Assembly: GCF_001613245.1 (NCBI RefSeq)
Contig: NZ_BDBZ01000007.1
Coordinates: 434,001 to 498,000, forward strand
DNA from: Nocardia speluncae NBRC 108251
Lineage (GTDB): Bacteria; Actinomycetota; Actinomycetes; Mycobacteriales; Mycobacteriaceae
DNA: 64,000 nucleotides
Reading direction: 5' to 3'
In this document: piece after piece, positions 8,629 to 17,197 of the stretch
Layout: every line of letters starts with the position of its first letter
Numbering within the stretch: the stretch's first letter is position 1
The notes under the pieces: model-generated
Database searches by the model: none
Seen by the model: the letters and a program-made list of their open reading frames with translations, nothing else
Told to the model about the DNA's origin: nothing
Program-made: the position numbers and the translations under genes

Positions 8629-9075
8629 ATGGCAGTCAGCACCCGTACCGCGGTCGCCGCCCACGCGTTGACGTTCCTGGCTCGCTGGCGCGATGACGGG
8701 TGGCAGTCCTCGGCGAAGATCGCCGAAAGCCTGGAGAGCAACCCGGTCCTGGTCCGCCGCGTCCTGGGGATGCTCCGGGCCAGGGGCCTGGTCGCCTCCG
8801 CCGAGGGCAGCGGGGGCGGCTGGCAACTGGCTCGTCCAGCTGAGCAGATCACGCTCTTCGACGCCTACGCCGCCGTCGAGGACGGCACCAGCGTCCTGCC
8901 GACCCACGCTCATCCACCCAACCAGAGCTGTGTGATCGGACGTCACATGCAAGCTCTCCTGGAAGACGAATTCACTGCCGCGCAACGCGCGGTGGAGGAG
9001 CGCCTGTCCCAAACCAGTGTCGCCGATCTGCTCCGCACCATCCTGGGCCGCGACCACACCACCACCGGCTCGTAG
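8629..9075 (+). CDS. Rrf2-family transcriptional regulator
   Basis: A 148-residue protein with the Rrf2 winged helix at the N-terminus: AVAAHALTFLARW, then SSAKIAESLESNPVLVRRVLGMLRARGLV and the GSGGGWQLA wing. The three closely spaced cysteines that bind Fe-S in IscR/NsrR are absent; only one Cys is seen (near residue 103), so it is more like the cluster-free YwnA group. Start ATG 8629 has GAGGAAGG 10 bp upstream. It is 90 bp before an MFS exporter that carries a similar operator, so it probably represses that gene and itself in response to a small molecule or redox signal. Confidence 0.88.
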   Translation: MAVSTRTAVAAHALTFLARWRDDGWQSSAKIAESLESNPVLVRRVLGMLRARGLVASAEGSGGGWQLARPAEQITLFDAYAAVEDGTSVLPTHAHPPNQSCVIGRHMQALLEDEFTAAQRAVEERLSQTSVADLLRTILGRDHTTTGS

Positions 9076-9119
9076 CGCCTCACCACCGCGGCCCCCGGTC
9101 GCGGGCTTTTCGCGACCAA

Positions 9120-9144
9120 AACTGCAACCACGACGATTACAGAT
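9120..9144. promoter_or_regulatory. probable Rrf2 operator (site 2)
   Basis: Second copy of the 8474-8498 element: AACTGCAACC, a 5-bp centre, then GATTACAGAT. It matches site 1 at the first nine bases and at the ATT-CAG half, and lies 21 bp before the MFS start codon. Confidence 0.55.
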
Positions 9145-9165
9145 TTCGGCATGATCGGAGCTTTC

Positions 9166-10671
9166 ATGAACTCACCTTCGCCCCGGCCCGACGGCGTCGT
9201 GTCGCTGGCACGCCTGCTACTCGTGCTGGTCCCGGCGATGCTGCTGGTCCCGGTCGCCAGCGACATGGTCTCCCTTGTCCTGCCGCGCATCGCGGGCCGG
9301 TTCGATGCCTCGACGCCTCAGGTGGCCTGGGTGGTGACCGGGTTCTTGCTGGCGTGTGCGATCGGCATCCCGATCTACGGCCGGATGGCCGACAGCTACA
9401 GCCTGCGCCGGCTCTTCGTCATCGCGCTGGCCGTGTTCGGGATCGGGAACCTGATCAGTGCCCTCGCACCGAATCTGCTGCTCCTGGTGGCCGCGCGTAT
9501 CGCGTCCGGCGCAGGGGGCGCCGCGATCCCCGTGCTCGCCATCGTGGCCGCCACCCGGCTTCTGCCCCGGGGCCAGGCCGCGATCGGGGTCGGGTTCATC
9601 GCCGCCGCCGGAGGTCTGGGCACCGCGCTCGGCCCAGCCATCGGCGGCGGCCTCGGACAGGCACTCGGCTGGCGGGCATTGTTCTGGCTGCTCGCTGTCT
9701 GGGCGGTCGGCCTCATCCCCGCCGTCCTGCGCGTCATCACCGACACACAGCCGGCCGATACCCGCCGTATCGACCTTCTCGGCGGCATCCTGCTCGGCGC
9801 CGGCGCAGGCCTGCTGCTGTTCGGCATCACCCGAGCCGAAGGCACCCACGGGTTCACCGCCCCCTCGTCATGGGGCGCACTGCTGGCCGGAGCAGCCACG
9901 GCGGCGCTCTTCGCGTGGCGCACTCGTTCCGCTACGGACCCATTCGTGCCACCGTCGCTGTTCACCCACCGCGGCTACCTCGCCGCGGCCTCGGTGATCT
10001 TCCTGGCGATGATGGTCAACCTCACCACCCTTGTGCTCGTCCCCCTTCTCCTCATCGACGTCAACGGGCTCACCCTCGGCCAAGGCGCGCTGGTCATGAT
10101 CCCCGGCGGACTGGCACTGGCCGCCCTCGCACCACTGGCCGGACGCATCGGCGCCAAAGGCGCCAACGAGGGCACCGTCGCACTGGCCGGACTGAGCATC
10201 ATCGCGGCCTCGATGCTGTTCCTGTCCACCTTCGCCGTCGGAGCCTCCGCCGTGTGGGCCGGTGTGGCGGTGTTCGCGCTCGGTGCCGGATTCGCACTCG
10301 TCGTCACGCTCACGACCAGCGCGCTCGGCCACCTCCTCCCACCGGACCAGTTCGGCGCCGGAGTCGGCATCTTCCAGGGTGCCCAGTTCCTCGGCGCAGG
10401 CACCGGCCCCGCATTGTTCGGCGTCCTGCTCTCGGTCCGCCAGGCCGGCGACACCGAGCCGATCAATCCGCTCTACACCGGGAACGCGTCCGCCTACTCC
10501 GACACCTTCCTCATCCTGACCCTGATCACCGTGCCGGCCGCGGTCGCCGCACTGCGCCTGCGAAACGCGCGAGCGGATCACCCGACCCGACTCGCCGCGG
10601 CGCTCAGGACTTCCCGGTGGCCGGGATCACGGCTGCCCGAGCATGCGGGCGCCGATAGCGTGGACCGGTGA
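9166..10671 (+). CDS. MFS transporter, DHA2 (14-helix drug:H+ antiporter) type
   Basis: A 501-residue integral membrane protein with about 14 hydrophobic segments, the number typical of DHA2 exporters such as QacA/TetK. The loop motif A region reads GRMADSYSLRRLF (residues about 70-82). An antiporter motif C-like GAAIPVLAIVAA and GPAIGGGLGQALGWR follow in the first half. The ATG at 9166 is chosen over 9151 since CGGAG lies 5 bp before it. The nearby Rrf2 gene and shared operator point to inducible efflux of a toxic compound. The C-terminal 40 residues are charged and cytoplasmic. Confidence 0.88.
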   Translation: MNSPSPRPDGVVSLARLLLVLVPAMLLVPVASDMVSLVLPRIAGRFDASTPQVAWVVTGFLLACAIGIPIYGRMADSYSLRRLFVIALAVFGIGNLISALAPNLLLLVAARIASGAGGAAIPVLAIVAATRLLPRGQAAIGVGFIAAAGGLGTALGPAIGGGLGQALGWRALFWLLAVWAVGLIPAVLRVITDTQPADTRRIDLLGGILLGAGAGLLLFGITRAEGTHGFTAPSSWGALLAGAATAALFAWRTRSATDPFVPPSLFTHRGYLAAASVIFLAMMVNLTTLVLVPLLLIDVNGLTLGQGALVMIPGGLALAALAPLAGRIGAKGANEGTVALAGLSIIAASMLFLSTFAVGASAVWAGVAVFALGAGFALVVTLTTSALGHLLPPDQFGAGVGIFQGAQFLGAGTGPALFGVLLSVRQAGDTEPINPLYTGNASAYSDTFLILTLITVPAAVAALRLRNARADHPTRLAAALRTSRWPGSRLPEHAGADSVDR

Positions 10672-10711
10672 CGTCGACAGAGCGCACTGTGCCGCAACTG
10701 CGGATCGAGCG

Positions 10712-11605
10712 ATGAGACTGGGGCTGTCCACACCCGTGGTCATCAAGGTCCCCGGCCACACTGCGGCCTGGGAGGACACTGCGGGAATCGCGGAGATCAC
10801 CCGGGTGGCCGAGCTGGCCGACAGGTTGGGCTTCCACTTCCTCACCTGTAGCGAACATATCGCGATGCCACCAGGTATTCCGTCGCCGCAATTGCCACAG
10901 GGCCGGGGCACCCGCTACTGGGATCCGCTGGCGACGTTGTCCTGGCTGGCCGCTCGTACGGACAACATTCGGCTGCTGACCAATGTTCTCGTGCTCGGAT
11001 ACCACCATCCGCTCGCCATCGCCAAACGCTACGGAACCCTCGACCGGATGAGTGGCGGCCGGGTCCGGCTCGGCCTCGGTGTCGGCACGGCCGAAGAGGA
11101 GTTCCGGACGCTGGGGGCGGAGTTCGAGGACCGAGGTGCCCGGGCCGACGACGCGATCCGGGCGTTGCGGGCGGCGCTGTCTCGAACCGATCCCGAATAC
11201 CACGGCGAGTTCTACGATTTCGCCGGTCTGGTGGTCGATCCGTGCGCGGTACAGCGCCGGGTGCCACTATGGGTGGGCGGACATTCCGAACGCGCACTCC
11301 GCCGGGCCGTTACGCTGGCGGACGGATGGATTCCCGGCGCCCCGAACGCCGATACCGTTCGGACGATGCTGGCCTCCTACCCCGACCGGCCCGCCGGCTT
11401 CGAGGTCGTCTCGGGCGCCGGTGGCGCGATGGATCCACTGAAAAGTCCCGGCCGGGTGGCGGATACGCTCGGTGCGCTGGCGCAGGCGGGCGTCACGATG
11501 GTGCCTTTCCGGCCGGTGAACCGGTCGCTGGAGCACTACTGTGAACAGCTCGAGGCCGTCGCTGCGCTGGACATCTTCGAGCCGCTCGTTCCGGCATCCC
11601 GGTGA
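10712..11605 (+). CDS. LLM-class flavin/F420-dependent oxidoreductase
   Basis: A 297-residue luciferase-like monooxygenase fold protein. Landmarks are ADRLGFHFLTCSEHIAMP near residue 45, YWDPLATLSWLAART, and SGGRVRLGLGVGTAEEEF near residue 120, then WVGGHSERALRRAV. In Mycobacteriales this group mostly uses F420 (family knowledge); the cofactor cannot be proved here. It precedes an SDR and a second LLM protein in the same orientation, which suggests a shared oxidative pathway. The ATG at 10712 is preferred, about 40 bp after the MFS stop. Confidence 0.85.
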   Translation: MRLGLSTPVVIKVPGHTAAWEDTAGIAEITRVAELADRLGFHFLTCSEHIAMPPGIPSPQLPQGRGTRYWDPLATLSWLAARTDNIRLLTNVLVLGYHHPLAIAKRYGTLDRMSGGRVRLGLGVGTAEEEFRTLGAEFEDRGARADDAIRALRAALSRTDPEYHGEFYDFAGLVVDPCAVQRRVPLWVGGHSERALRRAVTLADGWIPGAPNADTVRTMLASYPDRPAGFEVVSGAGGAMDPLKSPGRVADTLGALAQAGVTMVPFRPVNRSLEHYCEQLEAVAALDIFEPLVPASR

Positions 11606-11680
11606 CCGGGATCCTTGCCGGTTCCGGCGCGACCGGTCCCTAGGTTGAGGACACACACCAGCCCCAGGGGAGAAGTCACC

Positions 11681-12457
11681 ATGCCACGTCAGGTCGTCGT
11701 CACCGGAGCTGCTTCGGGGATCGGTGCGGCCACGGCCGCGATGCTCACCGCACAGGGTGACGAGGTGATCCGCGTCGACCAGCGCAACGCCGATATCGTC
11801 GCCGATCTTTCGGCCCGTGGTGGGCGTGCGCAGGCAGTGGCGGGAGTACTCGAGCGGACCGGTGGGGTGGTCGATGCCGTGGTCGCCTGTGCGGGGACTT
11901 CGTCGCTGTCGCCGCAGGACATCACCGTGAACTTCTTCGGTGTGGTGGAGATCCTCGAAGGCCTGCGGCCGGCGCTGGCCGAAGCGTCCGCGCCCCGGGT
12001 GGCGGTCACCGCCTCGATCTCCTCCACTCAGCAGACCGACCCCGATGTGGTCGCGGCCTGCCTCGACCTCGACGAGCAGCGTGCGGTGGCCATCGCGCAG
12101 AAGGTACATGCCGAGGGCCGCGGGAACCAGCTGTACGCGAGTTCCAAGAACGCGCTGGCCCGCTGGCTGCGCCGGACGGCGATCACCGACGAATGGGCCG
12201 CCGCCGGTATCCCGTTGAACGCCGTCGGTCCCGGTGTGGTCTGCACACCGATGACTGCGGAACTGCGGTCCTCGGCGCAGGGCAGGGCGATGATGAAACG
12301 GGCGGTGCCTTCCAAACTCGGTGGCTGGATGGAGCCGGAGGTGATCGCCGACGTACTGGTCTGGCTGGTCCGTCCCGGGAACACTCATACGACCGCCCAG
12401 CTGATTTTCATCGACGGCGGCGCCGAGGCCGTCGTACGTGGAGAGGAGGCCTTCTGA
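11681..12457 (+). CDS. short-chain dehydrogenase/reductase, 3-alpha-hydroxysteroid dehydrogenase-like
   Basis: A 258-residue SDR. It has the cofactor loop VTGAASGIGAAT at residues 7-18 and a CAGTSS motif for NNAG. The catalytic YASSKNALARW contains the YxxxK pair. The layout (short middle part, an insertion before the Tyr, VGPGVVCTPM after it) resembles the Comamonas HsdA / carbonyl reductase group, which act on steroid or cyclic ketones. AGGGGAGAAG is a good ribosome site. The stop shares one base with the ATG of the next LLM gene, so the two are translationally coupled. Confidence 0.85.
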   Translation: MPRQVVVTGAASGIGAATAAMLTAQGDEVIRVDQRNADIVADLSARGGRAQAVAGVLERTGGVVDAVVACAGTSSLSPQDITVNFFGVVEILEGLRPALAEASAPRVAVTASISSTQQTDPDVVAACLDLDEQRAVAIAQKVHAEGRGNQLYASSKNALARWLRRTAITDEWAAAGIPLNAVGPGVVCTPMTAELRSSAQGRAMMKRAVPSKLGGWMEPEVIADVLVWLVRPGNTHTTAQLIFIDGGAEAVVRGEEAF

Positions 12458-13329
12458 TGAAGTGGGCATTGTCCGGCGCGATGATCGGTGCGCGTGAGCT
12501 GCTCGAACTCGCTCCCGCAGCCGAGGAAGCCGGCTATCACAGCATCGCCCTGCCCGACTCGGTGTTCTACCCGGAAAAGGTCTCGGCGGACTACCCCTAC
12601 ACCCCCGACGGTAAGCGGATGTGGCCCGCAGAGATGCCGATGCCCGACCCGTTCATCACGATGTCGGCGATGGCCGCCGTCACGGAGCGGCTGGAGTTCT
12701 CCACGAACGTGCTCAAGCTGCCACTGCGTGACCCGCTGCTCACCGCCAAGCAGATCGCGACGATGGCGGTACTGTCCGGCAACCGGATCGGTATCGGGGT
12801 CGGGCTCTCCTGGATTCCGGAAGAGTTCGCCTTTACCCGGACCGAGATGCGTACCCGTGGCGCGCGCACCGACGAGGCCATCGAGATCATCAAAGCCGTA
12901 TGCGCCGGCAACGGTCCGGAGTGGGTCGAATACCACGGTAAGCACTACGATTTCGACCGGTTGATGATCAGTCCTGCACCCGACCGGCCTGTGCCGGTGT
13001 ACGTCGGTGGCCACAGCGAGCCCGGCCTCCGGCGTGCTGCGCGGGCCGGTGACGGCTGGATCTCGGTAAATGTTCCGGCCGATCAGCTGAAGGTGGCCAT
13101 CGGCCGGCTGGCCGAGCTCCGCGCCGGATACGGCCGTTCGGAGCTGCCGTTCGAGATCGACGTGTCACCGACCGACGTCGGCGACGTCGCCGGCTACCGC
13201 GAGATCGAGTCGGCCGGCGCGACCATCTGCCGGGTCACACCCTGGCGGATCTTCGACGCGGAGCAGACCACCGCCGGCCGGATCGGCGCACTACGCCGGT
13301 TCGCCGACGAGGTGATAGCGAAGTACTGA
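12457..13329 (+). CDS. LLM-class F420-dependent oxidoreductase
   Basis: A 290-residue luciferase-like protein with PDPFITMSAMAAVTERLEFSTNVLKLPLRDP at residues 62-95 being the family signature region, then GNRIGIGVGLSWIPEEF and VPVYVGGHSEPGLRRAARAGDGW. It is a paralogue of, but clearly different from, the gene at 10712. It overlaps the SDR stop by one base (TGATG). The C-terminus is of normal length. Probably an oxygenase or dehydrogenase of the same pathway; the substrate is unknown. Confidence 0.85.
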   Translation: MKWALSGAMIGARELLELAPAAEEAGYHSIALPDSVFYPEKVSADYPYTPDGKRMWPAEMPMPDPFITMSAMAAVTERLEFSTNVLKLPLRDPLLTAKQIATMAVLSGNRIGIGVGLSWIPEEFAFTRTEMRTRGARTDEAIEIIKAVCAGNGPEWVEYHGKHYDFDRLMISPAPDRPVPVYVGGHSEPGLRRAARAGDGWISVNVPADQLKVAIGRLAELRAGYGRSELPFEIDVSPTDVGDVAGYREIESAGATICRVTPWRIFDAEQTTAGRIGALRRFADEVIAKY

Positions 13330-13373
13330 GGTACAGGCATCGGACGAGGTTGCAGCCCCGGTCGTCACGCGAC

Positions 13374-13403
13374 GACAGGTGTTTCGCGACGTACCCACCT
13401 GTC
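13374..13403. terminator. weak hairpin between convergent genes
   Basis: GACAGGTG and CACCTGTC (8-bp arms) are separated by 14 bp, midway between the ends of the LLM gene (13329) and the flavin reductase gene (13486). There is no T run, so the terminator role is tentative. Confidence 0.3.
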
Positions 13404-13485
13404 CGATCGGTTCGTCGGCGCGATATGAGGAACGGACGCGCGGCCCACCCCGCCGTCCTGTCGACCGGATCGGTGGGGTCGTGGC

Positions 13486-14055
13486 TCAGCCCCAGCGGTC
13501 GCCCCGGCCCCAGGCATCGGGAGCAGGCGCATCGGGTTCGTTGTTGTCGACGCCGAACTTTCCGCGGAAGAAGATCATCGGCCGGTTCGCCTCGTCGGGT
13601 CCATCGATGGCGAGTACCCGTCCGATGACGACATCGTGGTCACCGGCTACGTGGACATCCGCGACCTCGCAGTGCACTCGGAGCAGTCCGTCATCGAACA
13701 GTGGGGTTCCCCACACAGATTCGTGCCAGACCAGACCGCCGAACTTCTCTCCTCGGCTGGACCCGAAGCGCGCGCAGATATCGCCCTGGTCCTCACCGAG
13801 AACGCTGACATTGAACCGGCCGGACTTACGGATCCGCGGCCATGCCCGGCCGCGATGGTCGGCGCAGAAAAGCACCAGCGGCGGGTCGAGGGAGACGCTG
13901 GCGAAGGACTGGCAGGCGAAGCCGACCGGCTCCCCGTCGTCGATTCCCGATACGATCGTGACGCCGCTCGCGAAGGTGCCCATTGCCCGGCGCATCTCGA
14001 GGGGAGTCGGTATGCCGCGATCGGTTTGTGCCGGTGCGGTCGTGGTGGTCTGCAT
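13486..14055 (-). CDS. flavin reductase family protein, HsaB-like
   Basis: A 189-residue flavin:NAD(P)H reductase of the FMN-binding split-barrel type. It starts the fold with MRRAMGTFASGVTIVSG and continues with GFACQSFASVSLDPPLVLFC, ICARFGSSRGEKF, and the late HDVVIGRVLAI. These are the features of small components of two-component monooxygenases such as HsaB. The divergent gene at 14410 encodes an HsaA-like oxygenase, the expected partner. The C-terminal 25 residues are polar and poorly conserved. It would supply reduced flavin to the oxygenase. Confidence 0.85.
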   Translation of the reverse strand: MQTTTTAPAQTDRGIPTPLEMRRAMGTFASGVTIVSGIDDGEPVGFACQSFASVSLDPPLVLFCADHRGRAWPRIRKSGRFNVSVLGEDQGDICARFGSSRGEKFGGLVWHESVWGTPLFDDGLLRVHCEVADVHVAGDHDVVIGRVLAIDGPDEANRPMIFFRGKFGVDNNEPDAPAPDAWGRGDRWG

Positions 14056-14409
14056 CGCGCCTCCTCAGAGGCTCTCGGGCGCCGTCGGGCGCACTGATCG
14101 GCAATCGACAATGTAGGTGCGGTCTGCTCCCGGCCTCCGGTATTTCCCGGTCAACGGGATCGTTTCCGGGCGCCCCCGGATGCTCGGTGAACTTCCGTTC
14201 GATGACCAGTACCCATTCGTTGCTGCGCAGCTGTGAGCGCCCGTCGGCGCATCCGCCGACATTGTCGCGGCCCGGTCTGTTCATCAACTGGGCGGCGCCG
14301 GGTCTCATGGGGAGAGGTTTCTCACTGGCCGAGACATGGTGCACCGATACGGCGCGGAAAAGCCCACGATCCGGGTGTCGCCTGCGGGTCGGTTTGAGGA
14401 CGGAGAACG
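14056..14409. other. divergent promoter region of the two-component monooxygenase
   Basis: 354 bp with no supported gene, separating the HsaB-like (minus) and HsaA-like (plus) genes. It must hold both promoters. I see no strong palindrome, and the frames in it read as shadows. Confidence 0.4.
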
Positions 14410-15576
14410 ATGACCAACGAGATTCTCGACAAGGTTCGGCCGCTGTTACCCAAGATCACCGAACGCGCCAAGGCAACGGATATCGACGGCGCAGTATCGC
14501 CCGAGGCCATCGCCGAACTCAAGGAGACGGGGGTCTTCCGGATGCTCCAGCCGCGGCGCTTCGGTGGGCTCGAGTGCGACCCGGTGCAGTTCTACGAGGT
14601 CGTCCGGGCGATTTCGGGTGCGTGTGGTTCGACCGGATGGGTGACCTCGGTTCTCGGCGTTCATCCGTGGCAACTGGGTCTGTTCGACGCCCGGGCCCAA
14701 ACAGAGGTATGGGGCGAGGATCCGGACACACTGATCTCGTCGGCGTACGCGCCCGTGGGGCGCCTCAAACAGGTCGAGGGCGGCTTCGAACTCAGCGGCC
14801 ACTGGAGCTTTTCTTCGGGCTGCGCTCATGCGTCGTGGGCCGTGCTGGGTGGACTGGTGACCGGCGCCGGGGGTAAACCCGTCGACGTCATCACACTGCT
14901 GGTGCCGCAGACGGATTACCGCATCGACGAGGTCTGGGATGTGACCGGCCTACGAGGCACGGCGAGCAACGATATCGTCGTGGACAAAGCGTTCGTACCC
15001 GATCATCGCACGATCCGGAATTACGAACAGGCACACCTGCGGGGTCCGGGACAGAAGGTCAATACCGGCCCGCTCTACCGGATGCCGTTCGCCTCGATCT
15101 TCACCTCGACGATCACCGCGCCGGTAATCGGTGGGGTCGCCGGTTGTTATACGGCCTATATCGCCGAGATGCGGAACCGGATCCGCCTCAGTTTCGGCGG
15201 CGGCCGCTACTCCGAGGATCAGTTCGCTCACGTTGCCGTGGCGCGCGCCGCGTCCGAGATCGATGCCGCAATATTACAAATGGACCGCAACATCAGCGAG
15301 CTCTACGCCTATGCCGTCCGGGGTGCCGACATTCCCGCCGAGCTGCGGTTGCGTACGCGTCGTGACCAGGTCCGCGGCACCGAACGGGCCCTGGAGGCGA
15401 TCGACATTTTGTTCAAGACCGCGGGCGGCAATTCCCTCAAGCGGGGAAATCCGATCGAGCGTTCCTGGCGGGACGCGCATGCCGGAAGTGTGCACGTGGC
15501 AAACGATGTGGAGCGGGCTCTGGCGATGTACGGACGAGGCGAATTCGGCTTCACGGTCGAGGACACCTTTGTGTGA
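14410..15576 (+). CDS. acyl-CoA dehydrogenase-fold flavin monooxygenase, HsaA-like
   Basis: A 388-residue protein with the acyl-CoA dehydrogenase fold but the features of group D flavin monooxygenases such as HsaA. These are LKETGVFRMLQPRRFGGLE near residue 40, GACGSTGWVTSVLGVH near 75, SGHWSFSSGCAHASW near 130, and WDVTGLRGTASNDIVV near 180. A KTAGGNSLKRGNPIERSWRDAHA block is near 340. HsaA hydroxylates 3-HSA in steroid ring-A breakdown with reduced flavin from HsaB; the HsaB-like gene is adjacent and divergent. Similarity supports the reaction type but not the exact phenolic substrate. Confidence 0.82.
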   Translation: MTNEILDKVRPLLPKITERAKATDIDGAVSPEAIAELKETGVFRMLQPRRFGGLECDPVQFYEVVRAISGACGSTGWVTSVLGVHPWQLGLFDARAQTEVWGEDPDTLISSAYAPVGRLKQVEGGFELSGHWSFSSGCAHASWAVLGGLVTGAGGKPVDVITLLVPQTDYRIDEVWDVTGLRGTASNDIVVDKAFVPDHRTIRNYEQAHLRGPGQKVNTGPLYRMPFASIFTSTITAPVIGGVAGCYTAYIAEMRNRIRLSFGGGRYSEDQFAHVAVARAASEIDAAILQMDRNISELYAYAVRGADIPAELRLRTRRDQVRGTERALEAIDILFKTAGGNSLKRGNPIERSWRDAHAGSVHVANDVERALAMYGRGEFGFTVEDTFV

Positions 15577-15782
15577 GTGCCCGGCCCGGCCACTTGCGCG
15601 ACTCACCTTGCCGGAGCGGCTGATCGATGATTCTGCCGAAAACCCTCCTGCACGTGTGGTTCGGCTGCTACCGTCACCTTCCAAGCGCTTGTTTGGTGAC
15701 TTATCCGCCGGAATATCGCCCGTTGGTGGGTTTTTCGGACCGGAATCATCAGGCGCCCAGAAACGCGAGAGGACCTGCGTCC

Positions 15783-16145
15783 ATGAGCGGACCGGACGTG
15801 CAGACCGAATCGAAAATCGAGGCCGAGGCCATCGTGCCCGGCCGGGGAGCGGCTGGTCGTGTGGCCGCGACCGCGGCCGGTACCCACCCGCTGGACGCGG
15901 GGTCCTACTACACCTGCACCGCGGCTCCGAGGGGTACCCGGAGCGCCCGGGGGACGCAGTGTGACGAGTACTGCCGGGGGCTCGGTCCGCTCGGCGCCAC
16001 CGAACCAGGGCCGGCCCCAGCGAGGGCCTTCGGCCCCAACAGCAGTCGGCACAAGGACGGCGGTCTGCACATTGCCGAAGCACTCGCCTTCGGTCCGATC
16101 GTCGACAAGATCGCAGCAGCGGCGACAACAGGAGGATCCTCATGA
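15783..16145 (+). CDS. hypothetical 120-residue protein overlapping the IclR start
   Basis: ATG 15783 has GAGAGGA 9 bp upstream and ends with the TGA inside the ATGA at 16142-16145, the start of the IclR gene. That is the usual overlap of coupled genes. Codons in the first half end mostly in G or C. The sequence (CTAAPRG, CDEYCRG, then HIAEALAFGPIVDKIAAA) has four cysteines and no recognised domain. The whole 15577-16141 gap holds nothing else. It may be a real small protein or an accidental frame; I cannot assign a function. Confidence 0.35.
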   Translation: MSGPDVQTESKIEAEAIVPGRGAAGRVAATAAGTHPLDAGSYYTCTAAPRGTRSARGTQCDEYCRGLGPLGATEPGPAPARAFGPNSSRHKDGGLHIAEALAFGPIVDKIAAAATTGGSS

Positions 16146-17020
16146 CAACACTGATCCAGGATGCCGGGTGCGCCACCCCGGCGCCCGCGCCGTCGTCGAT
16201 GCTCGACCGGATGACGCTGATCATGGAATGCTTCACCTCGGGCCCGGCGCAGCTGGCCCTCGAGGACGTCGTCGCGGCCACCCAACTGCCGAGATCCACC
16301 ACCCATCGGATCCTCGTGGACCTGGTGCGCTTGGGTTGGCTGGGGCGAACCCGGGACGGCTACGGTCTGGGTATTCGGCCGCTGGCGCTCCAGGGCAACA
16401 ACGTACACGGACGCCTCCGTGAGGCGACCGCCGAAACCTTGCACGACCTCGCCATCCGCACCGGGATGGTGGTCCACCTGGCCGTCCTGGTCGACACCGA
16501 GATCCTCTACCTCGACAAGGTGGGCGGTCGTTTCGCTACCCGGGTTCCCTCCCGGGTCGGTGGACGCGCGCCCGCGCACTCGACCGGCGCCGGGAAGGCG
16601 ATGCTCGCGTGGCTGCCGCCGGAGCAGGTCGATCGCCAGCTGGAGGGGGCCATCGGGCGGCTCACCGCCCGGACCATCTGCCGTATCTCGACACTGCACC
16701 AGGAACTCGCACGTATCCGCAACCGTGTCGGCGGCCTGACTTTCGAACGCGGCGAATGCTTTCCGGAGGTAGCGTGCGTAGCCGCCGCCATCCGCTCGCC
16801 CGAAGGACCCGTCGCCGGCATTTCGTTGTGCGGAAATATCGATTCGAATCTGGAGATCGTGGCACCGTTGGTAGCACAGGCGGCACGTGCGGTGTCGGAG
16901 GAGCTGTTCCCACGCCGCAAGTCTTCCTGCGGCCCGGCAGCCGCGCCGGTGGCCGAGGGTTGGTCTGCCGAAGCATTGGACTCGTTGCTGACCGTCGGAA
17001 CGGGCTCGGACTGGATCTGA
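16142..17020 (+). CDS. IclR-family transcriptional regulator
   Basis: A 292-residue protein. The N-terminal winged helix spans residues about 20-90, with ALEDVVAATQLPRSTTHRILVDL as helix-turn-helix. An IclR effector domain follows (VVHLAVLVDTEILYLDKVGG, then PAHSTGAGKAMLAWLP near residue 145, and VAAAIRSPEGPVAGIS near 220). The ATG at 16142 is preceded by GGAGG. It lies 178 bp before the Dpp-type ABC transporter genes and after the HsaA-like gene. It likely controls one or both in response to an aromatic or cyclic metabolite. The C-terminal 40 residues are an extension beyond the usual family end. Confidence 0.88.
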   Translation: MTTLIQDAGCATPAPAPSSMLDRMTLIMECFTSGPAQLALEDVVAATQLPRSTTHRILVDLVRLGWLGRTRDGYGLGIRPLALQGNNVHGRLREATAETLHDLAIRTGMVVHLAVLVDTEILYLDKVGGRFATRVPSRVGGRAPAHSTGAGKAMLAWLPPEQVDRQLEGAIGRLTARTICRISTLHQELARIRNRVGGLTFERGECFPEVACVAAAIRSPEGPVAGISLCGNIDSNLEIVAPLVAQAARAVSEELFPRRKSSCGPAAAPVAEGWSAEALDSLLTVGTGSDWI

Positions 17021-17197
17021 AGGCGGCAGGCCGAACCTCTGCCGATACTGCGCGACCACACACTCCCGGTCACTGGGAACGTGGAATGTGACCTGTATCG
17101 CTCAACTTATATTCGTCCTGCGGAGGCGCCGCCGCAGCTCAGACGCTCGGAACAGGCATCGACGATGGCTGGCCCTGCATAACGATGGTGGAGTGCT

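Noticed and set aside
9354..10658. 434-residue plus-strand frame inside the MFS gene
   Set aside because: Arg/Pro/His-rich translation typical of an out-of-frame shadow in GC-rich DNA; the DHA2 transporter frame has the real motifs.
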